NCBI GenBank assembly: GCA_020740775.1
Contig: JAHEWK010000001.1
Coordinates: forward strand, 3,348,001-3,412,000
Source of the DNA: Ilyonectria destructans
Lineage: Eukaryota; Ascomycota; Sordariomycetes; Hypocreales; Nectriaceae
Reading direction: 5' to 3'
Length of the DNA: 64,000 nt
Shown here in pieces: positions 12,740 through 21,842 of this stretch. The notes below the pieces were generated by a model, which was given only the letters and a program-made list of their open reading frames with translations, was not told where the DNA came from and did not search any database. Every line of letters starts with the position of its first letter. Position 1 is the stretch's first letter. The position numbers and the translations under genes are program-made.

Positions 12740-13900
12740 TTACTCTCCGTGTTTGAGCAGATACGAGTTGGATATCGCTTTGAAGCTGAACGCTCCGTCA
12801 ACATGTTTCAGCACGATCCCCTCTCTCTTCCGTCCGTGGAGGCCCTTGCCGTCCGCCCGCGCCACCAGCTCCTTGACGCTGGATGCGATCTCCTTCAGCG
12901 GCCGGTATCCCTCGACGGCGACGTGTTTGACGCCTAGTCGCGGCGCCCACGTCTCGTGCACCTCCCGCGGCGGCAGGTATTTCTGGGCGTCCACGTCCCA
13001 GATGGCGAAGAGGTAGAACTCGTGCGTGCCCGCCGCGAAGCCCTCGAAGTTGCCCTGGATGCTCGACCCGCACAGCTCGCCCTGCAGCGCGAGGTTGCGG
13101 TCGCACCGCGCGAGCGCCTCGGGGATACCGGTCTTGCGCGCCGTGGCCCAGAAGAACGACTTGCTGCGTACTTGCTCGCCGATCTGCTCGCCTAGCTCGC
13201 GGTTGCGCGAGCACACGCCCGCGCGGCCGTTGGCGTGTTGGCTGGCGATGCTTCCCGACGGCAGCGGCGGGAGCTGCTCGTAGTAGGGGCTGTCGCGGCG
13301 GACGAAGTAGACGGTCATGGACGAGCCGTCCATCTTGGTCGTCTCCTGGAAGACGTCGTCGCCGCGCTCGGCGAAGACGCGCGGGATGTTTTGCACGCGC
13401 TCCTGGTCCGTCTTGGGGATAAAGGCCGGGAACTCGGCGAGCGGCTCAGCGCCGCCGCTGGTGGTGAACTCGAGCGCCGACTTCTCGAACTTGCGGACGC
13501 CGAGGACGTCCTCGAAGCTCATGGCCTGGATCTGCATCTCCATGCCCTCCTGCCCGAGCACCCTCCGCAGCCGGTCCATGGCGCCGGTGACCTCGGGGAA
13601 GCTGGACAGCGGCACCAAGAGGCCCTGGGACAGCGTCTTGCGGATGCGCAGCGTCTGGATGCGGATGTCCGGCGGCGAGTCGGACGCGGGATCACTGTGA
13701 GGCGAGAGGAACGCCCATCGCTTGTCGGAGCCGGGAAGCAGGCTGTCGATCTCGAAGTAGAGGCCCAGGTCGCCCGGTTGGAAGTCGCCCTTGGGCACGA
13801 TGCAGGTCCAGCCGTCGACGGAGGCGGTCTCGATGCGGTCAGCGCCTTTGATGGGAGTTAGGGAGCCGACGCGGCGAACGGTGACCAGTCTCCGTGTCAT
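12740..13900 (-). CDS. RNA ligase, DRB0094/TIGR02306 type
   Basis: A single-exon gene of 386 residues. The nucleotidyltransferase motif I is KMDGS with the adenylated lysine at K189. Motif III-like HEFYLFAIWD spans about residues 293-302, motif IV EGIVLKH 360-366 and motif V FSFKAISN 371-378. An N-terminal region of about 100 residues (GSLTPIKGADRIE...GDLGLYFEIDSLLP) is the extra domain seen in the Deinococcus DRB0094-type RNA ligases. The family seals nicked RNA in duplexes using ATP through a ligase-AMP intermediate. All catalytic motifs are present, so the enzyme looks active; its substrate in this fungus is unknown. The gene is strikingly GC-rich and intronless compared with its neighbours, which fits acquisition by transfer but does not prove it. 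Confidence 0.9.
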   Translation of the reverse strand: MTRRLVTVRRVGSLTPIKGADRIETASVDGWTCIVPKGDFQPGDLGLYFEIDSLLPGSDKRWAFLSPHSDPASDSPPDIRIQTLRIRKTLSQGLLVPLSSFPEVTGAMDRLRRVLGQEGMEMQIQAMSFEDVLGVRKFEKSALEFTTSGGAEPLAEFPAFIPKTDQERVQNIPRVFAERGDDVFQETTKMDGSSMTVYFVRRDSPYYEQLPPLPSGSIASQHANGRAGVCSRNRELGEQIGEQVRSKSFFWATARKTGIPEALARCDRNLALQGELCGSSIQGNFEGFAAGTHEFYLFAIWDVDAQKYLPPREVHETWAPRLGVKHVAVEGYRPLKEIASSVKELVARADGKGLHGRKREGIVLKHVDGAFSFKAISNSYLLKHGE

Positions 13901-14477
13901 GGTGACTGGTTCTCTTTATGTGCGGTTTGCTTCTGTAGACCGAGAACAAAATGAGGATGCCAAGTTGCTGGGTCAAAGATGGTCTAACTCACGTTCTTCT
14001 GTCGTTATATATGTTGTTTTGGGGCAACCTCTCTGTCTTGCACGTCTTACATGCCGCCGGTGGGATGAGTCACTTGGGCGTGATTCACGGAGTGAAGGAA
14101 GGCTGAGTCAGTACCCTGTTGGCTCTTGCCGCAGCACAGCTTATGCTGACATGGAACATGGATGTTTGAAGTTTGGCCTTACGATCGCGACGACGAGGTG
14201 CCGAAAGGTTCTTAAACACCTGCTTCAATTTCAGTCCGATTGAGCTGAGTCATCGCTCTTGAACATGGGAACGGTACTGAATATATTCACTTGATTTTCT
14301 TCCGCTAATTTACAAATTACCCATACGCTTCAACATAGTCTTATGAACAAATGTTGGCCTTCACTCTCCCTGCTACACCTTACAAACTTCATCACTCGTT
14401 CAACATCATTTCAAAGATCACGGGAAGACAAACGAAGAGGCAAAATGGATATGGTATTCATGTCATCCTCGGATGCG
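13901..14477. other. RNA ligase promoter and VPS9 3' region
   Basis: A 577-bp gap upstream of the RNA ligase start and downstream of the VPS9 stop. Apart from a TATA-like element at 14005-14011 no further feature is seen. Confidence 0.5.
14005..14011 (-). promoter_or_regulatory. TATA-like box for the RNA ligase gene
   Basis: TATATAA on the minus strand, about 105 bp upstream of the RNA ligase start codon, a usual distance in filamentous fungi. Confidence 0.4.
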
Positions 14478-17095
14478 CTATGTAGACAACGCAAGGCATG
14501 CATCGACCGCCAGACCAACCCTGTTACCATTAGCATTAATTCCGCAAGTAACCATGGAAGAGAATAGTCGGGTCTCGGGACGAAGGGGTTTTTATTGACG
14601 TACCTTCCCTCTTTTTGATACACCACATCGCTGATGATATCCTTATCAAGGTCGGGGAACATCCCAGCCAGAGTCTCCACTACGTTGGCATGCTCTGCGC
14701 GGTGCAACCTCTGGGCCTCTGCTACTTCTGCGCTGGCCTGACGTGCTGCTGCCTCCTCCGCTGACAGACTATGTCCAGAGGACGGGCGTTTAACATCGCG
14801 GGCCTCGTCATGACTATGGCGAGGCGAGAGATGTTCTGGCGGTGCTGGAGTGCGAGGTGCGCTGCTAGGACCAGGAGGCGTTGATGTACCTGGCTCCTCG
14901 GCGAAGATCCGGCCGATGGTCGACAAAGGTCTCTGGATCGACTTTAAAAGGCCGCTGATTGCCGCCTTGTCTTCGCCAGAATACCCGTCATTTGATGTCG
15001 ACCTCCGACCCTCCTGTCCATCAAGGGAGGTGCGCAGAGAGGACTCTCCGGGATTATGATAGGAAACCTTTTCATTAAAGATTGGTTGCTGAGGGACCGT
15101 CGGGGACATAGCCTGGTGCTTCTCTGCAATGGCCGAGACGGCTGCCTCAACATTATGCTCAAACTCATCGTCAGTGATGGTCAGCGTGGTGCGGTCCATG
15201 TTCTCGATGAACTGAATAGCTCCCATCTATGACGTCGTTAGAAATGTAATAATTGCTACCAGCGGACGAAACTCACAAGAGATGACAGATAGTAGCCAGC
15301 TTCGCCACCAAGCTTCTCCTGGTTCCTGAATCGCAAGATGTATTGCACATTAGACACTAGGTGTTCGGGGTTTGATTGCAAAACGACATATATGAGTAGG
15401 GGCATAAAAGAGTCGGCCGAGGAATCCGACTTGTTGTGCTTCAAGAGGCCTATAACCATTAGCGCCGCCTTATTTTGACAATCTCAGCCACTCACCAAAA
15501 ATCACTTTGCAGCAGTTAAGGACACAGATTATCTTATCGCGGGGAGCCCTGTAGGATTTGATTTTAAGAAGTTCTATACAAATTAGCTTGACGGCACATT
15601 GATCAATGAAAAGTGTTAGCTGACCTTGTTGTGCCAATTTAAGGAACCGCCGTCCACTATCGCCGACTGCTGGAATATCCAGATGGTCTTCCCTCACCCA
15701 TCCGTAGATGTTGATCTTCTGTGTGACAATATCATCGCGTTCGACATCTTCCTGGTGCTGGCCGCGTCGTCCTGGGCCCATCGGGGCATCCCCTCCTTTC
15801 CGCTTTGGTTTGGCACCGGGAATGGGTTTCGGCGGCATAATGGCAGGGGAAAAGGTTTGGGTGTATAACCTGTTCATGACCAACTTCTCCATACCCTCAC
15901 GTGCGTTGTCGAATTCAGCATCAGAGACCTCCCTCCAAACTTCGCATTGCGCCATCTTGTTAGCGATGAAAGCAAGAAAGTCGCCAATGATCTTGACCTG
16001 CTCATGAACCATCCACTGACGTTTGCCAAATTCGAATAAAAATGACTTGAGGTATCGTGCCACGGGGTCTGCCTTCTTGTTCCGCAACTGTTCTAGAAAA
16101 CGGTGGAAGTCGAATGGCTGAGATGGCTCCGGTTCGGGTTCCGGAGGAGGAGGTCGATAACTCTGGACGGGAGAGCTTGGATCAATACTCCCAGATCGGT
16201 CTTGCTTTGGACGCGGAGGCGTGCCATGCACACCATCTTTCGGGGGGACAGGGGGACCTTGGTCCTCGCGGGTGGCCTGCATGATGCCGGTACTCGGAGG
16301 GGAGGCCGTGCTGATGTGTAGGCCTTGAAGTTGCTGGATATTACCAGAAATCGTGGGTGCTGCCAGCGGCTCCAAGCTCGATTTGCGAGGTGGGTGTTGA
16401 ACAGGGTTGCCCAACATGGGCGATGCGATCTCCAACCTAGGGCTCATGACTTCTTCAGCATCTGGCCCGCCGCCTAGCTCACTAAACTGCTCCATGATGC
16501 TCTGGATCTCAGATCGTGACCCGCGTTCCTGTTCATCCTCGCTCGTATCTCGTTTGTCTTCGTACTCGGCGTCTGACTTGAACGGGGAGACGTCTCCGGA
16601 ATGGGGGGAACGTGCGGCATTTGAAGGAGTTCGTGAAGGGGGCTGTGAGGTTGTTGGGGTAGCAGGCGTGGGGTCGACATAAGTGGACGGTTCGGCGGTG
16701 AGGTACTGCGTGTTGGCATCGTTCGAGGAAGAGAGGGCCATGGGCTTAAGTGTGGCCATGGATGACGACAGGGTTTCAGCTGCATCGCTTCCAGTTTCCT
16801 GGGGTTCGGCCGCCTGCTTTCCCTTGGACGCCGCCGAGAGCGGCTTGTCGGAGGTCTCGTGCTGTGGCGATGCACTGGAAGCCTGGACCCGCAAGTCGAT
16901 CAAATCTCCAGGCTCCGGTCCGCCTCCCGCCTGAGCGGGCAGGGCTGTTGAGCCATGGGCATCTTGTTCTGTCATATCGACTTCCCCCGCAGAGGGGTCC
17001 GTGGGAGCTGTCACCTCGCCATGGGGCTTGCTGGACAGCGTCTCGTCGGGGACAGACTGGCTGGAGGGGTTGACTGAAAGCTCCGGCGGAGACAT
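14478..17095 (-). CDS. vps9: Vps9, Rab5-family guanine nucleotide exchange factor
   Basis: Five exons on the minus strand: 17095-15625, 15573-15496, 15449-15277, 15226-14604 and 14520-14478, giving about 795 residues. All introns are 46-83 bp with GT..AG ends, and every junction keeps frame. The first 320 or so residues are Ser/Pro-rich and probably disordered. The VPS9 domain (about residues 390-620, including HEQVKIIGDFLAFI and YRAPRDKIICVLNCCKVIFG) activates Rab5/Vps21 at endosomes. The last 45 residues form a CUE ubiquitin-binding domain (MFPDLDKDII...EGRVGLAVDACLAL). The terminal exon encodes only 14 residues but completes the CUE domain, which supports the splice call. The role, endosomal and vacuolar trafficking, rests on strong family resemblance. 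Confidence 0.93.
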
Positions 17096-17876
17096 GCACG
17101 ACTCCAGGGCAGCGGATCGAGGAAGAGGAGATGGGGCGGTGTCGAGGAGGAGGGTCGGGGTGCGTCAGATGGAGGGTGCCAGCCCATCCGCTTGCTTGTG
17201 AGGCTGAAGCCTAGGTGCTGAGCTTTGTATCGACAAGGCGGGGATGGGTAAGCTGGTCCTTGTCGGAGCGGTGTTGGGAGGTGGGGCAAGTGAGAGCCGC
17301 GATGTTCGTCGAAGCTGGCGATTTCGAGGGTCCACGGAGAAGGGACTGGCGCAGGAGGGGTCCGAGGGAGGAAGATATGCCGGGGCAGAGGTGTTTTGAT
17401 GATATTGTTGGTGTTGAGTTTGGTATATTGCGATGGAGTTGGCGCGGCAAGTCGCCAGGTCGCCGAGTAATGGAAGGGAGCTGGCAGGAAGGAGGGTCTT
17501 CTCCACTACGCTGCCGGGGCTACTGGATCGGCCACGCCCGCTGAGGAGGTACCTATCGTCGCTATCCTTTAGCGGGAGACGCCTGGTCAGGTGGGCGCAG
17601 TGTCGAGATGGCGGGGCAAGGGGTCACACAACCTGTGCTGTGGGCCATCTTAGTGGCTTCCACGCCCTGTGGCGTCGCATTAAAATAGCCCACCCTCCAT
17701 CCACACGCCGAAGACTCACACCTTACTTTAGCTCCTCAGCCGTTATCACTAAGACTCGAGGAGCCTCAACCAGCTGTAGAGTGACAAGTAACAAAAATGG
17801 TATAAGAAACCCGCCTTCTCCACGAACATGTAGATGATCATACAACAACAACAATCCACCTTATTTTCACCTCATC
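17096..17876. other. Divergent promoter region, VPS9 / DUF4291
   Basis: A 781-bp region between the two divergent start codons. Both genes must be driven from it. An AT-rich patch near 17680-17880 precedes the DUF4291 start. No specific site is called. Confidence 0.5.
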
Positions 17877-18557
17877 ATGGCCGCTGTCACCACCGCCTCT
17901 CAAGTCCCCTACCGGCAGATACGTGCCCTTTATGACGAAACCACCATCACCGTCTACCAGGCTTACAAGGCTTCAATAGCCGATGCCGCTGTCAACACCC
18001 AGAGACTCAATGCCTCTCCCGATTTTAAACCCGGACGTATGACTTGGGTCAAGCCCAGCTGGGCTTGGATGATGTACCGCGCTGGCTACTCCCACAAGGA
18101 CCCTCGCCAGTCGCGCATTCTCGCTCTCAAGATGACACACGAACACTTCATCGGCCTGCTTGAAAGAGGAGTTCTGTCCACCCACGTCCAGCGGAACCAA
18201 GCAGCAGACAGCAACGAGGAGAAGGCCCCCGGCGGAAAACGTCAAAAGTCTGGCGACGTGAGGATCCAGTGGGACCCTGAGCGGACACCCAGACTCGGTG
18301 TGCTGCCATATCGCAGCATTCAGATTGGCATTCCGGGCGCCTTGAGCGAGACGTGGGCCAATGAGTGGATTTACGAAGTCGAGGACGTGACGGAGACGGC
18401 CCGTGAGCTAAAGAGAGTCATTGATGAACAGCCAGGCATTACGATTGAGGAGCTGGTGAAGATGGGCCTGGTTCCTGATGAGAGGCCGTTCGATGTTCCG
18501 GAATCTGTGCAGAAGAGACTTGAAATGACAGTACCTACTGCTTCGATTGAGTCATGA
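17877..18557 (+). CDS. DUF4291 domain-containing protein
   Basis: A single-exon gene of 226 residues. Most of the protein is the DUF4291 domain, recognised from RQIRALYDETTITVYQAY near residue 13, the MTWVKPSWAWMMYRAGY block near residue 55, and the QWDPER...YRSIQIG block near residue 125. The family occurs in bacteria and fungi and, to my knowledge, has no established biochemical function. There is no signal peptide or membrane segment, so it is probably cytosolic. The start is the first ATG of the frame in an ATCATGG context. It is transcribed divergently from VPS9, with no functional link apparent. Confidence 0.88.
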   Translation: MAAVTTASQVPYRQIRALYDETTITVYQAYKASIADAAVNTQRLNASPDFKPGRMTWVKPSWAWMMYRAGYSHKDPRQSRILALKMTHEHFIGLLERGVLSTHVQRNQAADSNEEKAPGGKRQKSGDVRIQWDPERTPRLGVLPYRSIQIGIPGALSETWANEWIYEVEDVTETARELKRVIDEQPGITIEELVKMGLVPDERPFDVPESVQKRLEMTVPTASIES

Positions 18558-19069
18558 GGATCGGCTTCCAAAGTGGAATTTAGCTTATCGACGATTCTTC
18601 AATTACCCCCAACATGTTGTGGGGTTAAATGTCACATAATGATATATATGTATGAGCGTATTAGCCTCAAGGACAGGTCGTGTATGATTAATCATAATAT
18701 TTGCGGAAATATTGCCGCCAAGGTCCATCTCAGGTCGTGTAACCATAGTCATCCATAAATTCACCAGTTGGCGGCAATCATGGCATAGAACTTCACAGTT
18801 GGATATCGCCTTTTTAGCACTGTAGTTGATCTAGACCCGGATGTCAGCTTAAAGGTTCGACGGACGTGGTTAGTGTGATTATAACCATCAACCTACAATG
18901 ACCCGCTCCCATGTCGACGACAGTAGTCACCGGAATACACCTCGCCTCCGACAAGGAACTGGGAGTTGATCTTGGCGGACACGATTAAAGAGGGATACAA
19001 ACAAGGCGAAAACAGGCTCATCCAACACACTGTCGCGACTCAGAGCGTGCACATTCTCAACGAGATAGC
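18558..19069. other. Intergenic region
   Basis: A 512-bp gap between the DUF4291 and HET genes. The first 250 bp are AT-rich; the rest is the presumed HET promoter and leader. No gene or repeat is supported. Confidence 0.5.
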
Positions 19070-20851
19070 ATGCGATTATTGAACGCCCAGACTCTAGAAG
19101 TAGAGTTCTTTGCTGGCAATGATGTGCCAAGATATGCGATTCTCTCTCATACTTGGGGAAAGGAGGAGGTGACCCTCGAAGACGTTCAGAGATGTAGCCA
19201 GGCTGAGATGATGGGGCATGAGCGATACGGTAAGCTGCGGGGAAGCTGTGAGATTGCAACTTCTTTTGGGCTCAACTACATCTGGATCGACACCTGCTGC
19301 ATCGATAAGAGCAGTAGTGCCGAATTATCAGAGGCCATCAACTCCATGTTCCGCTGGTATGCGGAGTCGGCCGTCTGCATCGCCTTCTTGGAGGACGTCA
19401 GCAGCACGAGTGCTTCTGACGGGACAAACTCAATGTTCAAACAAAGCCGTTGGTTTACGAGAGGTTGGACCTTGCAAGAACTGATTGCCCCCAGCAAGGT
19501 GGTCTTCTACAGCGACGACTGGACGCCCCTTGGCACGAGAGACTCGCTGAAGAAGGACATACAGGAAGCCACAAGAATCCCAGAAGAGATGCTTGAAGTA
19601 ACATCCCAGTCTAAATGGAGTCGGGATCGAAAATTACGCCAACTGTCTATTGCCGAAAGAATGAACTGGGCAGCGAAGCGGGAAACCACTCGATCGGAGG
19701 ATATCGCCTACTGCCTTCTGGGTCTCTTCGATATCCACATGCCCTTGCTCTATGGCGAGGGGCAAAAAAACGCCTTCAAGCGACTTCAAGAAGAGATTAT
19801 AAAGTCTACCGACGACGAGTCCATCTATGCTTGGTGCCTTCCTCGACACCTCAGCGAAGGACAAGACTTCTGGGGCTTGCTTGCTGACAGTCCTGCGGCG
19901 TTTGAGATTGACCATGGACTGGAGGACATCAATGGCTTGGTCCCTCAGCGATCCAAGTATATTTCGCTCCGATCCGGGTTTTCTACGGCCACGACAAACC
20001 GAGGTTTGCATCTGGAACTCCCTCTGACGCCACTCCCGACGGATGAGTCGGGGACCATCTTTCTGGCCTTCTTGAATTGCGAGTTGCGGAGGGGTCAGGG
20101 CTCCATCAACCCAGCAATTCTACTCCAGAGGACTTCGTGGGATAACGACGCCTATTTTGCGAGAATCCGACCCGACATGTTGGCCCTCTCAATGATGAAC
20201 AACATCATTCTCCCCGACGAGCTCCTGAGCATTCTAGCAAAGGACCAAGCCGAGCCTTTCACAGAAGCGGTTCCGCGGCAGATCTTTGTACCTCATAACG
20301 CCCCGGAAATCAGGTATCTCAAGGGCATGATATTTCATCCCGAGATGAAAGACCCAGAAGAAGAGTCGCCTTACGCCGTCCACGTTAGCTCCCGATCACC
20401 GACCTGGCAATACTTCTATGACGTGACCAAGGAGTTCTCAGGCTCGCCAGAATCCTACGAAATCAACTTTGACCAGGCTCCTGGTCCCTCTGTTGAGGAT
20501 TTGACGAGCCCCAAGGTCCTCGGGGTGCTTGAGCTCAGCCTCAACGGCGTGCATGGTTCACAACCCGAGGGAACATGCTTGGTCACCGGCGTGGAGCCTC
20601 TACCTCCGAATCCGTTCGACACCGCAGCCTTGTACTACGTGCCGTGGTACGCATTCGAGACTCAATCGCGAATTTCCAAGGGGGACTTCGAGGGCGTTCT
20701 GGACAAATCGCAGCGGGCGGACAGCTTGAAACTCTTGCACACGGTGAGGGCATCGATTGGACTGGAGAGTAAATACTCCAGTTTATTTTATAGTATATCT
20801 TTGAAGGTAGAGGTTAAGAAGGGAGGAGAGGGTGGTATCTTCTGGTTTTAA
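19070..20851 (+). CDS. HET (heterokaryon incompatibility) domain protein
   Basis: A single-exon gene of 593 residues. The HET domain occupies roughly residues 1-230 and shows its usual blocks: RYAILSHTWG (21-30), YIWIDTCCIDK near residue 74, SRWFTRGWTLQELIAP near residue 125, and DIAYCLLGLFDIHMPLLYGEG near residue 213. This is the short-N-terminus form seen in HET-E-1-like proteins. The C-terminal 360 residues have no domain I can name, and I see no NACHT, WD40 or TPR repeats. HET domains trigger cell death on recognition of non-self in fungi; a role in incompatibility or related signalling is inferred. The frame is open throughout, so the gene looks intact. Confidence 0.9.
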   Translation: MRLLNAQTLEVEFFAGNDVPRYAILSHTWGKEEVTLEDVQRCSQAEMMGHERYGKLRGSCEIATSFGLNYIWIDTCCIDKSSSAELSEAINSMFRWYAESAVCIAFLEDVSSTSASDGTNSMFKQSRWFTRGWTLQELIAPSKVVFYSDDWTPLGTRDSLKKDIQEATRIPEEMLEVTSQSKWSRDRKLRQLSIAERMNWAAKRETTRSEDIAYCLLGLFDIHMPLLYGEGQKNAFKRLQEEIIKSTDDESIYAWCLPRHLSEGQDFWGLLADSPAAFEIDHGLEDINGLVPQRSKYISLRSGFSTATTNRGLHLELPLTPLPTDESGTIFLAFLNCELRRGQGSINPAILLQRTSWDNDAYFARIRPDMLALSMMNNIILPDELLSILAKDQAEPFTEAVPRQIFVPHNAPEIRYLKGMIFHPEMKDPEEESPYAVHVSSRSPTWQYFYDVTKEFSGSPESYEINFDQAPGPSVEDLTSPKVLGVLELSLNGVHGSQPEGTCLVTGVEPLPPNPFDTAALYYVPWYAFETQSRISKGDFEGVLDKSQRADSLKLLHTVRASIGLESKYSSLFYSISLKVEVKKGGEGGIFWF

Positions 20852-21424
20852 ATGAACCAAATGACGTATTTCTCAGCTATGAAGCTTGACAATCCGGTAT
20901 GGGCTATTTTCCTGACAGGCCACCTTCAGGGGTGACGGCCCACTCAACCGGCGGCGGCGGAAGGAATGATATCTAAGCATAACAATTATCGCTTCTCGAC
21001 TATGTTCTCTCCTCAAGTGGTTCAAACAATGCCATAGATTCTCTATCCATCGAGAATATCCAAAATCAATCATTGACGCGTTGCCCGAGACGCGAGCGAC
21101 ATCTAGCAGCCGACACCCAAATGATCAATCCTAGCCATGTCTACCTCAGACTGAGCTCCCCAGAAAGCGCAAGTTGGCAAAGAAAGCCAGAAAGCCCAAG
21201 GCAACAAATTGAATGATTCGTCTAAGTATTCGAACATTTCGTACATGGCGGGATGCCTGCCAACCCGCACTTAATGATTAACCGTCCATTGTGGCGCGCC
21301 CTTCCTCTCCTTCAGCTTCAAGGACGTGCTCGTCCATCGAAAATACCATGCCGGCCCAAATTCAAATCGATAAAGTGTCCAGAACGCCCGGTTCCGCTTC
21401 GTGCTCTATCCGCTGGTGATGTCG
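20852..21424. other. Convergent 3' region, HET / V-ATPase f
   Basis: 573 bp between two converging stops. No further feature seen. Confidence 0.5.
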
Positions 21425-21842
21425 TTACAAGGCAATCGCGCCTCTTCGGCTCTCGCGGGTGTGTAGAAGTCCCTGGATTCCGCAGAAGACGAAGAAACCC
21501 TGCAATCGGTCAGTGTCTGCGCGTAATTATGCGGTCGGTGAAGGGATGGATCGGGTCGGAATGAATGCGCGCGGGTCGAGGTTACGTACAGCGTAGACGA
21601 TGACGGCAGTAAAGATGGTACCGGCCACTGCCTTGCCATCCTCGGGATCATCCTTACCGCCGACAAACTCCTCGTGGCCGCTACGGTATAGAAGAGCGAT
21701 AACACTGAGGATGACGATGGCGAAGACGGAGAGGACCGTGCTAGAGAGCTCGATGTTAGCTGCGTCATGCCGGGTTGAAGCTAGGGTAGATGGGATTGGC
21801 GCACCAGGACCACGCGTTGAAGGCGCTGACGACGGGCTTCAT
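21425..21842 (-). CDS. V-type ATPase subunit f (RNase kappa-like), small membrane protein
   Basis: A small gene hidden by introns: exons 21842-21805, 21740-21590 and 21499-21425 on the minus strand, giving 87 residues. Frame is kept across both junctions, and both introns have GT..AG ends; the first donor is GTGCGC. The protein starts MKPVVSAFNAW and has two membrane segments (TVLSVFAIVILSVIALLY and TIFTAVIVYAGFFVFCGI) separated by the conserved loop SGHEEFVGGKDDPEDGKAVAG. Length, the N-terminal motif, the DPEDG loop and the FFVFCG segment match the yeast V-ATPase Vo subunit f (YPR170W-B) and its animal RNase kappa-like relatives. It should sit in the Vo membrane sector of the proton pump on vacuoles and related organelles. 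Confidence 0.85.

Noticed and set aside
13235..13861. 208-residue frame on the plus strand
   Set aside because: Antisense shadow of the GC-rich RNA ligase gene, with the typical Leu/Glu/Ala/Asp-rich composition.
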